A stretch of 64,000 bases of DNA from Parvibaculaceae bacterium (GTDB lineage Bacteria > Pseudomonadota > Alphaproteobacteria > Parvibaculales > Parvibaculaceae), in NCBI GenBank assembly GCA_019636015.1, contig JAHBYJ010000001.1, positions 186,001 to 250,000 on the forward strand. The letters run 5' to 3'. Numbering within the stretch: position 1 is the stretch's first letter; each line of letters begins with the position of its first letter. The notes under the pieces are model-generated. The model had not been told where the DNA came from. It did no database searches and saw only the letters and a program-made list of their open reading frames with translations. Below are positions 17,976 to 26,833 of this stretch, one piece after another. The translations under genes were made by a program, and so were the position numbers.

Positions 17976-19232
17976 ATGAGCGACAAATCGATCGACAATG
18001 CCATCGTCGACCCCAAGACCTACGCCCATATCGACGAGTTTCACAAGCTCTTCACCAGGCTGCGCGCGGAAGACCCGGTGCGCTGGACGGAGCCCGACGG
18101 CTATCGCCCGTTCTGGACCGTCTCGAAGCATGCCGACATCATGGAAGTGGAACGGCAGAACGACAAGTTCCTGAACGATCCGCGCCTGACGCTGCAGACC
18201 ATCGAGGTCGAGGAGAAGGTGAAGGAATTCACCGGCGGCCAGTCGAAGCTGATCCGTTCGCTGGTGGACATGGACAATCCCGACCATCGCAACTATCGCG
18301 GGCTGACGCAGGCCTGGTTCATGCCGCCGAACCTGAAGGCGATCTCGGCGCGCGTCGACGCGCTGGCCGAGAAATATATCGACCGGCTGGAAGCGCAGGG
18401 CGGGCAATGCGACTTCGTGTCGGACGTCGCGGTCTGGTATCCGCTGCGCGTCATCATGACGGTGCTCGGCGTGCCGGAGGAAGACGAGCCTATCATGCTG
18501 AAGCTGACGCAGGAACTCTTCGGCTCGACCGACCCGGAAATGCGCCGCGAACAGTCGGACTTCAACGTCAACACGGTGACGGACTTCTTCAACTACTTCA
18601 ACGCGCTCACCGAGGACCGCCGCAAGAACCCGAAGGACGATGTGGCGAGCGTGATCGCCAATGCGACGATCGACGGCGAGCCCATCGGCCATCTCGAAGC
18701 CATGTCCTACTACATCATCGTGGCGACGGCCGGCCACGACACGACAAGCTCGACGGCGGCGGGCGGATTGCTCGCGCTGATGCAGAACCCGGACGAGTTC
18801 GCCAAGCTCAAATCCGATCCGGAGAAGTATCTGAACGGCGCCATCGACGAGATGATCCGCTGGACGACGCCGGTGAAGCATTTCTTCCGCACGGCGGCGG
18901 TGGATTACGAGCTGCGGGGCCAGAAGATCAGGGCGGGCGACAATCTGCTGATGTGCTACTGGTCGGCGAACCGCGACGAGGAAGCCTTCGAGGACCCCTT
19001 CTCCTTCCGCATCGAACGCTCGCCCAACAAGCACCTCGCCTTCGGCTATGGCGCGCATCTCTGCCTTGGCCAGCATCTCGCCAAGATGGAGATCAAGGCG
19101 CTCTACAAGGAACTGCTGGCGCGGCTCGACCATATCGAACTCGCGGGCGACCCGGCCTTCGTGGAAGCGAGCTTCGTCTCCGGCCTGAAGCGCCTTCCCG
19201 TACGCTACCGGATGAAGCGCAAGGCGGCGTGA
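17976..19232 (+). CDS. Cytochrome P450 monooxygenase
   Basis: 418 residues, soluble bacterial class. The oxygen-binding I-helix motif is AGHDTTSST (252-260), the ExxR pair is E292-R295 (DEMIRW), and the heme loop FGYGAHLCLGQ has the thiolate ligand C363. GGGAGGA precedes the ATG by 5 bp. Such enzymes need a ferredoxin and reductase, and none is adjacent. The substrate is unknown; hydroxylation of a terpenoid, steroid or hydrocarbon is plausible given the thiolase and Baeyer-Villiger neighbours. I cannot assign the CYP family. Confidence 0.93.
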   Translation: MSDKSIDNAIVDPKTYAHIDEFHKLFTRLRAEDPVRWTEPDGYRPFWTVSKHADIMEVERQNDKFLNDPRLTLQTIEVEEKVKEFTGGQSKLIRSLVDMDNPDHRNYRGLTQAWFMPPNLKAISARVDALAEKYIDRLEAQGGQCDFVSDVAVWYPLRVIMTVLGVPEEDEPIMLKLTQELFGSTDPEMRREQSDFNVNTVTDFFNYFNALTEDRRKNPKDDVASVIANATIDGEPIGHLEAMSYYIIVATAGHDTTSSTAAGGLLALMQNPDEFAKLKSDPEKYLNGAIDEMIRWTTPVKHFFRTAAVDYELRGQKIRAGDNLLMCYWSANRDEEAFEDPFSFRIERSPNKHLAFGYGAHLCLGQHLAKMEIKALYKELLARLDHIELAGDPAFVEASFVSGLKRLPVRYRMKRKAA

Positions 19233-19257
19233 GGGGAGAATAGCCTCACTCTCCTCT

Positions 19258-19407
19258 GTCACCCCCGGGCTTGACCCGGGGGTCCAGAAGCCGCCTGCAG
19301 GCGGCGTCTCGCTTCGCAAAATGTCTTCGGTGGCATGCGCCGGATTTTTGCAAAGAATGACGGCGCTAACGCGCCTTCTGGATTGCCGGGTCAAGCCCGG
19401 CAATGAC
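19258..19407. repeat. Palindromic intergenic repeat, copy 2 (150 bp)
   Basis: The left arm starts GTCACCCCCGGGCTTGACCC at 19258 and the right arm ends GGGTCAAGCCCGGCAATGAC at 19407. It is the same element as 9393-9513, with a longer middle. It lies between the convergent P450 and monooxygenase genes. Confidence 0.75.
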
Positions 19408-19422
19408 AATGTTGGACAAGCA

Positions 19423-19452
19423 AAAAAGGCGGCTCCTTCGAGCCGCCTTTTT
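19423..19452. terminator. Bidirectional terminator between P450 and Baeyer-Villiger genes
   Basis: A perfect 12-bp stem AAAAAGGCGGCT (19423-19434) / AGCCGCCTTTTT (19441-19452) with loop CCTTCG. T-runs on both strands suit the two convergent genes. Confidence 0.85.
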
Positions 19453-19470
19453 CGTGTCCGGTAGCGGGAC

Positions 19471-20979
19471 TTACTCGTAGACGAATTCCTTGCCCGTGAG
19501 GTCGATCTTCGGCACCACGTCCTTCTCGGTCCAGTAGTCCTGCGTGTGCTGCCATTCGGGCTTGTCGCCGCATTTCGGCAGGAGATGCATGCCGCGCTGG
19601 AGATAGCCCGGATTGAAATTGTCCGGATCGATCCAGGGCTGGAGCGTCATGTTGTGGTCTTCGGGGCGGAGCGCCACCGTGACCTTCTTCTTGCCGAGCT
19701 TCGACATGTGGTTGAGAAGCCGCGTCACGAAATCGCCGAGAATATCGACGCGCAGCGTCCAGCTCGCCCGGAAGTAGCCGAACACCCAGACGAGGTTCGG
19801 CACGCCGGTGAACATCATGCCGCGATAGGTGACGGTGTCGGCGAAATTGACCGGCTTGCCATCGACCGTGAAGTCGATATCGCCCATGACGCAGAGATTG
19901 AAGCCCGTCGCGGTGACGATGATGTCGGCCTCGAGCTCCTTGCCGGATTTGAGCAGGATGCCCTTTTCCGTGAAGCGTTCGATCTCGTCGGTTTCGACCG
20001 ACGCCTTGCCCGACGCGATGCCCTGGAAGATGTCGCCATCGGGCACGAAGGCGACGCGCTGCTGCCACGGGCGGTAGCGCGGCGTGAAATGCTTCTGCAC
20101 GAATTCTTCCGGCAGGAAGAGGCGCACCGCATCGAGCAGTTCCTTCTTCACTTCCTCAGGCTCCTCGAAGGAGCGGCGCGCAAATTCCTTCTGGTTGTGC
20201 AGGATTTCGCGGCGCGTGATCTCGTGAATCCACGCCTCGTCCACCTGCAGTTCGCGCAACCGGTTCGCAAGCTCGTTCTCGTTGCGGCCCGGAATGAAAT
20301 AGGTCGGCGAACGCTGCAGCAGCGTGACATGGCCGCAATCGCCCGCGATGGCCGGGACGAGCGTTGCCGCCGTCGCGCCCGAGCCGATCACCACGACATT
20401 CTTGCCCTTGAGGTCGATATCTTCAGGCCAGGTCTGCGGATGGACGATGCGGCCCTTGAACTTCTCCATGTCCTTCCATTCCGGCGTATAGCCGGTGGCA
20501 TGGCGGTAATAGCCCTGGCACATCCAGAGGAAGTTGCAGGTGAAGGTGAAGCGCTCGCCCGTGTCGGTGCGCGTCGCCTCGACCGTCCAGAGATTGTCCT
20601 TGCTCGACCAGGTGGCCGAGGAGATGCGATGGCTGTAGCGGATATGGCGCTTGAGGTCGTTCTCCTCGATCACCTCGTTCATATAGGTGAGGATCTCTTC
20701 CGCCGTCGCGATGGGGGCGCCGGTCCAGGGCTTGAAGCGATAGCCGAAGGTGAAGAGATCGCTGTCGGAGCGGATGCCCGGATAGCGGTGCATGTGCCAG
20801 GTGCCGCCGAAACTGTCGAGCGCCTCGAGGATGACGAATTTCTTGTCCGGCGCCTGCTGCTGCAGATGCCAGGCCGAGCCGATGCCCGAAATGCCGGCGC
20901 CGACGATGACGACGTCGAAATGCTCGGCCTTGGAGGCGCCCTTTGCCTCCGGCCTTTCAAGCGTGTCCGTTCCTGTCAT
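19471..20979 (-). CDS. EthA-type flavin Baeyer-Villiger monooxygenase
   Basis: 502 residues. Two Rossmann folds are visible: FAD site GAGISG (27-32) and NADPH site VVIGSGATAATL (about 196-207). Between them is a Baeyer-Villiger fingerprint variant, FKGRIVHPQTWP (174-185). The sequence resembles mycobacterial EthA throughout (RYPGIRSDSD, QRSPTYF, FRASWTLR). It inserts oxygen into ketones using NADPH and O2. With the P450 it could form a hydroxylation-ketone-ester route, but no dehydrogenase or esterase is adjacent. It is not in an operon. Confidence 0.9.
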   Translation of the reverse strand: MTGTDTLERPEAKGASKAEHFDVVIVGAGISGIGSAWHLQQQAPDKKFVILEALDSFGGTWHMHRYPGIRSDSDLFTFGYRFKPWTGAPIATAEEILTYMNEVIEENDLKRHIRYSHRISSATWSSKDNLWTVEATRTDTGERFTFTCNFLWMCQGYYRHATGYTPEWKDMEKFKGRIVHPQTWPEDIDLKGKNVVVIGSGATAATLVPAIAGDCGHVTLLQRSPTYFIPGRNENELANRLRELQVDEAWIHEITRREILHNQKEFARRSFEEPEEVKKELLDAVRLFLPEEFVQKHFTPRYRPWQQRVAFVPDGDIFQGIASGKASVETDEIERFTEKGILLKSGKELEADIIVTATGFNLCVMGDIDFTVDGKPVNFADTVTYRGMMFTGVPNLVWVFGYFRASWTLRVDILGDFVTRLLNHMSKLGKKKVTVALRPEDHNMTLQPWIDPDNFNPGYLQRGMHLLPKCGDKPEWQHTQDYWTEKDVVPKIDLTGKEFVYE

Positions 20980-21103
20980 TTCCTGTCTCTTTCCCTTGGG
21001 CGGCGCTTCTTCGGTCGCCGGATTTCAATGGCCCTATCTTGAGGCCATGAAATCTAGGGTCAATACCCTAAATTTCCGCGGGGCGGACTAAATTGACGCA
21101 GGG

Positions 21104-21889
21104 TCAGGGCAGGGCCCGCTTGTAGAGGTGCCAGGTGGCGTGGCCGAAGACCGGCAGCACCACGAAAAGCCCGAGAAACAGGGGAAGAGAGGCGGCGAGC
21201 ACGCCAAGCGTCACGAAGACGCCCCAGCCGAGCATGACCAAGGGGCTCTGAAACACCGTCTTGATGGAAGTGATCATGGCGGTGACCATGTCCACCTCCC
21301 GGTCGAGCAGCAGCGGGATCGAGATGACGGTGATCGAGAAAAGGACGAGCGCCAGCACCCCGCCCACCACATGGCCGATACCGAGAAAGAGGAGCCCGTC
21401 CTGCGTGGTGAAGACCACGGTGAGGAACTGTTCGAAAGAGGCGAAGGAAACGAGGCCGAGGAAAAGCGCGATCAGGAGCCGCACCTGATACATCCAGACC
21501 CAGAAGACGAAGAGCATGACGAAGGCCATCCACGAGACTTCGCGGCGGCGCTGCGCCCAGATGACAGAGACGACATCGCGCCATGCGGGCCGCTCGCCCG
21601 CGGCAAGCCTCCGGCTCACCTCGTAGAGCCCCACGGCCGCAAAGGGCCCGACCAGCGGAAAGCCGATGGCGAAGGGATAGATGAGCCAGGGCAGCTGCCA
21701 GACCGTGAGCGAGGCGACGATGACCGCGCCGATCAGCGCAAAGAGGCCGCCAATGACGAGGCCGAACAAGGGCGCGCGCAGGAAATCCCGAAACCCCGCT
21801 TTCAGCGCAAAGGCGAGATCGCCGAATGTCATGGTGTGGATGCGCGGCAGGCTGCCCGGCAAGGCCGGACCGGCGGACAGATCGGACAT
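21104..21889 (-). CDS. DUF2189 multi-pass membrane protein (paralogue 1)
   Basis: 261 residues with about six hydrophobic helices. The features VGPFAAVGLYEVSRRLAAGE (about 78-97), ISIPLLLDREVDMVTAM and PVFGHATWHLYK near the C-terminus are those of the DUF2189 family. Function unknown; inner membrane. A second family member is at 42313-43107 and shares these three blocks. It lies between the monooxygenase and the aromatic cluster, with gaps on both sides. Confidence 0.82.
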   Translation of the reverse strand: MSDLSAGPALPGSLPRIHTMTFGDLAFALKAGFRDFLRAPLFGLVIGGLFALIGAVIVASLTVWQLPWLIYPFAIGFPLVGPFAAVGLYEVSRRLAAGERPAWRDVVSVIWAQRRREVSWMAFVMLFVFWVWMYQVRLLIALFLGLVSFASFEQFLTVVFTTQDGLLFLGIGHVVGGVLALVLFSITVISIPLLLDREVDMVTAMITSIKTVFQSPLVMLGWGVFVTLGVLAASLPLFLGLFVVLPVFGHATWHLYKRALP

Positions 21890-21961
21890 CTTCTTCCTCC
21901 CCTGAAACGAAGACGCTGACAGGGAATTATGAGCAGAAGACGGGATGTCCTTCCAGTGGCG

Positions 21962-23452
21962 TCATGCCGCAGCGATGTTTGCCGCCACGCCGCCGCCCGC
22001 GAGATAGGCCTTCCAGGCGGCAAGGAGCGCCGCCGTCTCGCCCGCGCCGAAGACATAGCGGTCCGGACGGACGAGAAGCGCAGGCGCGCCGCCCATCATC
22101 TCCTTGAAGAAGGCGGCGCCGCTGCCGAGCGCGGAAAGCGAAACGGCAAAGCCGCCCGACGCCGCAAAGCCGCGCGAGGCCTCGCTCTCCTCGCGGACAA
22201 CGAGGATGGGCGCAAAGCCCGCCGCATCGTCGAGACGGGCGCGCATGAAGCGCGCATCCGGCGCGACCATGCCGCCGCCCGGCAGCACGCCGGACTTCAA
22301 TCCTTCAAGCGCAATCATCTCGTTCATGCGCTTGTCTTCCGGCGCGGCGAGCATGTCCTTGTCGCGGGCGCAGGCGGCTTCCACATCCTGCGTGCAGACG
22401 ATCCTGCCGAGCGCGACCGCCATGCCGGTTATCATGCGAACATGGGGCTCGCGCTCCGCCTGATAGGCGTCGAGCAGCGCATCGCCCGCGCGGCCCCTGA
22501 GCACCGCCTCGATCTTCCAGGCGAGATTGGCGGCATCGCGCGTACCCGAGCAGAGACCTTGCCCGAGGAAAGGCGGCATCTGATGGGCGGCATCGCCCGC
22601 GAGAATGACCGGGCCCTTGCGCCACTCCTTCGCGATCAGCGCATGAAAGCGATAGACGGCACGGCGCTCGATCCCGAATTGCGCGGGATCGTGATAAGGC
22701 GCGATCATGGCGGCAATCGCCTCGTCGCTCACGACATCTTCGGGCCTTTCATGCGGCAGCAGCATGAACTCGAAACGATGCCGCCCCGGCGCCATTGGCA
22801 TCGACGTGACCGGCCGCGCGGGATCGCAATATTGGAGGCCGACCGTCGAGATGCGCGTGACGCCGCCTGCCAGCACCGTGTCGATGACGAGCCAGGGCTC
22901 GTCGAAACCCATATCGTCGAAGGTGATGCCCGCGCCGCGCCTGACCGTGCTGTTGCCGCCATCGCAGCCCACAAGAAAGCGTGCGGAAATTTCCTTCACG
23001 CCTTCAGGCGTTTCGACTTCGGCAACAACACCCTCGCCTTCCGCGCGCCAAGTTTTCAACGCCTGGCCGAGACGGACGGAAACGGAGGGGAGCGTTGCAA
23101 GGCGTGCGCGGAGCGCATGTTCGAGCGTCGGCTGATGGAACATCGATGTCCAGGGCCAGCCGGTGGGCGCAAGTTCGCCCTTCGGCGAAAAGCCCATCAG
23201 CAATTCGCCCGCCGCATTGCGGAACTCGTAAGCCGAAAGCGGCTGGCTTGCGCCGGCTACGGCTTCCGCGCCGCCCGCGAGATGGAGAAGGCGCATCGTC
23301 TCGTGATCGAGATGGGCCGCGCGCGGCATCGGATAGACTTCGCTGTCGCGCTCAATGGCGATGGCGCTGACGCCCATGCGTCCGAGATAGACGCCGAGCG
23401 CCGCACCAACGGGACCGAGCCCGACGATCAGAACTTCCGTTTCCTCGCGCAT
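21962..23452 (-). CDS. FAD-dependent aromatic hydroxylase, MhpA-like
   Basis: 496 residues from the ATG at 23452; the longer frame from 23824 runs into the next gene and is not used. FAD-binding motif VLIVGLGPVGAALG (8-21), the DG region CDGGNSTVRR (about 160-169) and the second FAD motif AGDAAHQMPPFLGQG are all present. The family (3-(3-hydroxyphenyl)propionate hydroxylase / UbiH type) ortho-hydroxylates phenols with NAD(P)H and O2 to give catechols. It is last in a TetR-headed cluster with an extradiol dioxygenase, which fits production of a catechol for ring cleavage. The actual substrate is unknown. Confidence 0.88.
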   Translation of the reverse strand: MREETEVLIVGLGPVGAALGVYLGRMGVSAIAIERDSEVYPMPRAAHLDHETMRLLHLAGGAEAVAGASQPLSAYEFRNAAGELLMGFSPKGELAPTGWPWTSMFHQPTLEHALRARLATLPSVSVRLGQALKTWRAEGEGVVAEVETPEGVKEISARFLVGCDGGNSTVRRGAGITFDDMGFDEPWLVIDTVLAGGVTRISTVGLQYCDPARPVTSMPMAPGRHRFEFMLLPHERPEDVVSDEAIAAMIAPYHDPAQFGIERRAVYRFHALIAKEWRKGPVILAGDAAHQMPPFLGQGLCSGTRDAANLAWKIEAVLRGRAGDALLDAYQAEREPHVRMITGMAVALGRIVCTQDVEAACARDKDMLAAPEDKRMNEMIALEGLKSGVLPGGGMVAPDARFMRARLDDAAGFAPILVVREESEASRGFAASGGFAVSLSALGSGAAFFKEMMGGAPALLVRPDRYVFGAGETAALLAAWKAYLAGGGVAANIAAA

Positions 23453-23463
23453 GATGCCGCCTC

Positions 23464-24333
23464 TCAGCCGATCACCGTCTCTGCCTTTTCCGGCACGACG
23501 CGATTTTCGATATGGCCGAGCTTTTCCACCTCGACGCGCACGACATCGCCTTCCTTCAGGAACTGCATCGGCTTCATGGCCGCGCCAACGCCGCCCGATG
23601 TGCCGGTGAAGATCACATCGCCCGGATCGAGCGTGAAGGCCTGGGAGAGATGCGCGATCTGGTCGAAGCAGTTGAAGATGAGATGCTTCGTGTTGGAGTT
23701 CTGGCGCAGCTCGCCATTCACCCAGCACTTGATATCGAGCGCATGGGGATCGCCCACTTCGTCCGGCGTGACGATCCACGGCCCGATGGGACCATGCGTA
23801 TCGAAGCTCTTGCCGATCTGCCAAGTATTCGTGCGGAGCTGCCAGTCGCGTACGCTGACATCGTTACCGACGAAATAACCGGCGATCACCTCATGCGCGC
23901 GTTCCTTCGGCACATGCTTGCAACGCTTGCCGATGACAAAACACATCTCCGCCTCGTAATCGAGAAGCGAGGAGACGGCGGGCAAAGCCACATCGTCGTA
24001 AGGGCCGTTGATGCAATTGTGCTGCTTGTTGAACCAGACCTGATGCTCGGGCATGGGCTGGCCGGACTCTTCGACATGGTCGCGGTAGTTGAGACCGATG
24101 GCGAGCACCTTGCCGGGGAAAGGAACAGGCGCGAGAAGATGCACATCGGCAAGCGGAATGGCCGAGCCCTTCGCCGCCGCGGCGCGTGCTTCCGCCATCG
24201 CCTTGTCGCTGGAGATGAGCGCCACCATGTCGCGCGGCAACGAGGGCGCGGCCGCGGACAGATCGACGATGCCGCCGCCGGTAACGACGCCGATCCGCGT
24301 CTCGCCCTTGTAGTCGAATGTTGCGAGTTTCAT
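23464..24333 (-). CDS. Fumarylacetoacetate hydrolase family protein
   Basis: 289 residues from the ATG at 24333, with GGAGACGG upstream. The FAH fold is recognised from FPGKVLAIGLNYRDHVEE (about 92-109), LDYEAEMCFVIGKRC with metal ligands E-x-E, GNDVSVRDWQ, and PGDVIFTGTSGGVG near the end. Such enzymes hydrolyse C-C bonds in 3-acylpyruvates or act on ring-cleavage products (MhpD/HpcE/FahA types). It lies 11 bp upstream of the hydroxylase and 20 bp downstream of the dioxygenase, so it probably acts on the ring-fission product. Confidence 0.88.
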   Translation of the reverse strand: MKLATFDYKGETRIGVVTGGGIVDLSAAAPSLPRDMVALISSDKAMAEARAAAAKGSAIPLADVHLLAPVPFPGKVLAIGLNYRDHVEESGQPMPEHQVWFNKQHNCINGPYDDVALPAVSSLLDYEAEMCFVIGKRCKHVPKERAHEVIAGYFVGNDVSVRDWQLRTNTWQIGKSFDTHGPIGPWIVTPDEVGDPHALDIKCWVNGELRQNSNTKHLIFNCFDQIAHLSQAFTLDPGDVIFTGTSGGVGAAMKPMQFLKEGDVVRVEVEKLGHIENRVVPEKAETVIG

Positions 24334-24353
24334 TTCCGTCTCCTGTTTCCCGC

Positions 24354-25274
24354 TTACGAACCCATGCTGGGCGGCGCGGGCGGGCCCCATTGATTGCCCA
24401 TCAATTGATCGATGCCGACGACATTGGGGGGCGTTTCATTGTTGAAGAGGTCGCCATCGGTCCAGTGTTCGACCGTGTGGCCCCAAGGGTCGCGCCAATA
24501 GTCGAAAATCTGGCTGCCGAGAATGTGACGGCCGACACCCCACTCATGGCGGCGGCCCGACTGCGCCAGCACTTCGCGGCCGGCCATCAGGTCGTCGAAG
24601 TTTGCCACTTCGAAGGCGGCGTGATTGAAGCCGGGCGTGCCCGTGCCGACGGGAAAGAGCGTGTGATGATCGACATGCGTTGCGCCCCGGTCGCAGCGCA
24701 GGAAGGCGCCGATGGGCGCGCCGGGCGCGATCTCGATTTCGTCGGACGTGACAAGGCCGAAGCGCGACTTGTACCAGGCTTCGCTTTCGCGGAAATCGCG
24801 CACATTGATGACGCAATGGCCGAGACGCTTCACCTGGCTTGGGCCGGGCTGTACGCGAAGCGGTGCGCCCTGACGGGGACGCTCCTCGCCATCATTGTGG
24901 ACGAGGTGGCGCGCCACCGGCAATGCGGCGGGCTTCTGCTGCCCCGCAACGACATCGACCTCGAAGCCGTTGGGGTCGGTGAAGCGAAGGCGCAGGCCGC
25001 CGCCCGGTGCATCGCTATCGCTCGCGGCAAGACCGTGCTCGCCCGCGAGCCTTTCGAGATCGGCGACGCTTTCGGCATAGAAGCCGAGGCCGATGAAGCC
25101 GGGCTCTCCAAGCTCCGTCACATGGCCGAAGGGAAGCGGATCCGTGCCGCGCATGAAAAGCGACTTGTCGCGGCGCTCGGCGCGGACCATGCCGAACTCG
25201 AGCAGGAATTTCTCCATCTCGTCGAGATCGGGCGCGCGAAAGCGCACATAGGCAATATCGGTTACCTTGATCAT
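24354..25274 (-). CDS. Type I extradiol (catechol 2,3-) dioxygenase
   Basis: 306 residues with two vicinal-oxygen-chelate domains. The second carries the Fe(II) triad H153 (GHCVINV), H218 (FNHAAFE) and E269 (HTVEH). H203 and Y259 sit where the family's catalytic acid/base residues are expected. It performs meta-cleavage of a catecholic substrate. It is preceded by a TetR gene on the same strand (23 bp) and followed by the hydrolase and hydroxylase, giving a compact catabolic unit. The large variable loop between domains (about 112-148) suggests a bulky substrate, but that is a guess. Confidence 0.9.
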   Translation of the reverse strand: MIKVTDIAYVRFRAPDLDEMEKFLLEFGMVRAERRDKSLFMRGTDPLPFGHVTELGEPGFIGLGFYAESVADLERLAGEHGLAASDSDAPGGGLRLRFTDPNGFEVDVVAGQQKPAALPVARHLVHNDGEERPRQGAPLRVQPGPSQVKRLGHCVINVRDFRESEAWYKSRFGLVTSDEIEIAPGAPIGAFLRCDRGATHVDHHTLFPVGTGTPGFNHAAFEVANFDDLMAGREVLAQSGRRHEWGVGRHILGSQIFDYWRDPWGHTVEHWTDGDLFNNETPPNVVGIDQLMGNQWGPPAPPSMGS

Positions 25275-25297
25275 CTTTTCCTCCCGCGCTGTTGCGC

Positions 25298-25978
25298 CTA
25301 GCCGAAGAGTGTGATGCCGCTTGCGTCGAAGGGGCGGGCGAGAATCTCCCCGATCTCGTCATGCGTGAGGCCGAGCCCGGCAAGCAGCACCGCCGCCATC
25401 TCGCTGGCATATCCCTCGCCGCGCAGGATCTCCTCGCCGGAAATGCCGCTTTCGCGCCGGTCGAGCAGATGGCGGATTGCGATGGTGCCGAGCGCGACGA
25501 CGAGATGAAGCGCCGCAAGCTCGCCCGGCACGCGGATGCGGCCCCTGGCGATGCCGTCGCGAATGTCACCGAGAAGATGGGCATTGCCTTCCGCATCGAG
25601 TGCGGCGCCTGCATCGTAGATGCGCGCGAGCATGGCGGCCTTGACCGGATCGAGCACCGTGCCCGCCATGAAGAGGCGTATGCCGCGCGCGATGCGCTCG
25701 GCCGGATCGCCGATGCCGCGATTGATCTCCTCGACCGCCGCATTCATCGAATGGCGGACGAAGGCGGCGACGGCCCGCGCAATATCCGCCCGGTCGGTGA
25801 AATAGTTGTAGAAGGTGCCCTTCGCGACGCCCGCGACCTGGACGATCTCGTCGATGGTCGTTGCATCGACGCCCTGCTTCGCGAAGAGCCGGAGCGCCGC
25901 TTCCACCAGAATGGCGCGCATCCGCTCGCGCCGCCGCGAACCGGGCTCTTCCATGCTGGCAGCGGCCTGACGGGCCAT
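25298..25978 (-). CDS. TetR-family repressor of the aromatic cluster
   Basis: 226 residues with an N-terminal helix-turn-helix (RAILVEAALRLFAKQGVDAT, then GVAKGTFYNYFTDR, about 20-65) and a helical ligand domain. It is the first gene of the dioxygenase cluster, and two matching palindromes lie just upstream of it (26001-26033). Autoregulation and control of the downstream catabolic genes is the simplest reading. The ligand, perhaps the aromatic substrate, is unknown. Confidence 0.88.
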   Translation of the reverse strand: MARQAAASMEEPGSRRRERMRAILVEAALRLFAKQGVDATTIDEIVQVAGVAKGTFYNYFTDRADIARAVAAFVRHSMNAAVEEINRGIGDPAERIARGIRLFMAGTVLDPVKAAMLARIYDAGAALDAEGNAHLLGDIRDGIARGRIRVPGELAALHLVVALGTIAIRHLLDRRESGISGEEILRGEGYASEMAAVLLAGLGLTHDEIGEILARPFDASGITLFG

Positions 25979-26000
25979 GACGTCCTCCCTTCCGATCTTC

Positions 26001-26033
26001 TGACTAATTGGTCATTTGGTGACGAAATAGTCA
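26001..26033. promoter_or_regulatory. Paired palindromic operators for the TetR gene at 25298
   Basis: TGACTAATTGGTCA (26001-26014) and TGACGAAATAGTCA (26020-26033) share the pattern TGAC-N6-GTCA and are spaced 19 bp centre to centre, about two helical turns. They sit 23 bp upstream of the TetR start codon. Confidence 0.6.
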
Positions 26034-26108
26034 ACTAGACGGCCAGTCAGTTTTGGCCCCCGCCGGTCAAACCCGCGGAAACGCTGGAACTTCGGGAAGA
26101 AAAAAGAG

Positions 26109-26825
26109 TCAGAACGTGCCCGCGAGCGCCTGGCGCATGGGGCATTTGTCATGCAGCAGCCCCCTGAACACGAGGTCGAGCTGGAATTCGACGATCCGCT
26201 CGCGGTCGGTCCAGGGAAACTGGTCATGGGTAATGAGCAGCGAGACGATGCCGTGCATCGCCGCCCAGGCGGCTTCGGCCAGCAGGTCGGTGTCGGCGTA
26301 GCGCGTGCGGCCGGCGAGCGCCACATCCCGCACCGCACGGTCCAGCACATCGAAGGAAAGCGAGCCCTTGGAAGGGGTGTTGCGCGCTTCGTCCGTCCGG
26401 GGCACGGCGAGCCCTGCCCGGGCAAGTCCCGACATGGGCGTCATGAAGACGAGGCGATACTCCTCGGGCCGCGACAGACCATGTTCGATATAGGCGCGCA
26501 TGGATCGGCGCAGCCTGAGAAGCGGCTCCGTCTCCTCTGCAATCGCCGTTTCAAGGGCGGCGAGCAACTCCGCAAAAAAGCCCTCGATGATGACGAAGAA
26601 GATAGCTTCCTTGTTCTCGAAATGCTGATAGATGGCCGCCTGCGTGATGCCGACGCGCTTCGCGATCTTGCGCATCGAGACATTGTCGGTGCCTTCGGCA
26701 GCGAAAAGGGAACGCGCGGCGGCAACGATCTGGCCACGCCGCTCCTCCGGCGAGAGCCGCTTGCGGCGGGGCTTGGACGGCACCGCCCCTTGTTTCCCCT
26801 GCGTCTTCACGACTTTTTTATCCAT
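26109..26825 (-). CDS. TetR-family repressor, divergent from RND pump
   Basis: 238 residues from the ATG at 26825; the frame can begin five codons earlier, but no ribosome site supports that. The basic N-terminal tail (KPRRKRLSPEERR) precedes the helix-turn-helix (VGITQAAIYQHFENKEAIFF, about 55-74). The C-terminal domain is a typical TetR_C type with an FQLDLVFRGLL ending. The gene is head-to-head with a membrane fusion protein/RND pump operon, and two similar boxes lie between them. An AcrR/TtgR-like drug-responsive repressor is likely. Confidence 0.88.
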   Translation of the reverse strand: MDKKVVKTQGKQGAVPSKPRRKRLSPEERRGQIVAAARSLFAAEGTDNVSMRKIAKRVGITQAAIYQHFENKEAIFFVIIEGFFAELLAALETAIAEETEPLLRLRRSMRAYIEHGLSRPEEYRLVFMTPMSGLARAGLAVPRTDEARNTPSKGSLSFDVLDRAVRDVALAGRTRYADTDLLAEAAWAAMHGIVSLLITHDQFPWTDRERIVEFQLDLVFRGLLHDKCPMRQALAGTF

Positions 26826-26833
26826 GCCGCTAA

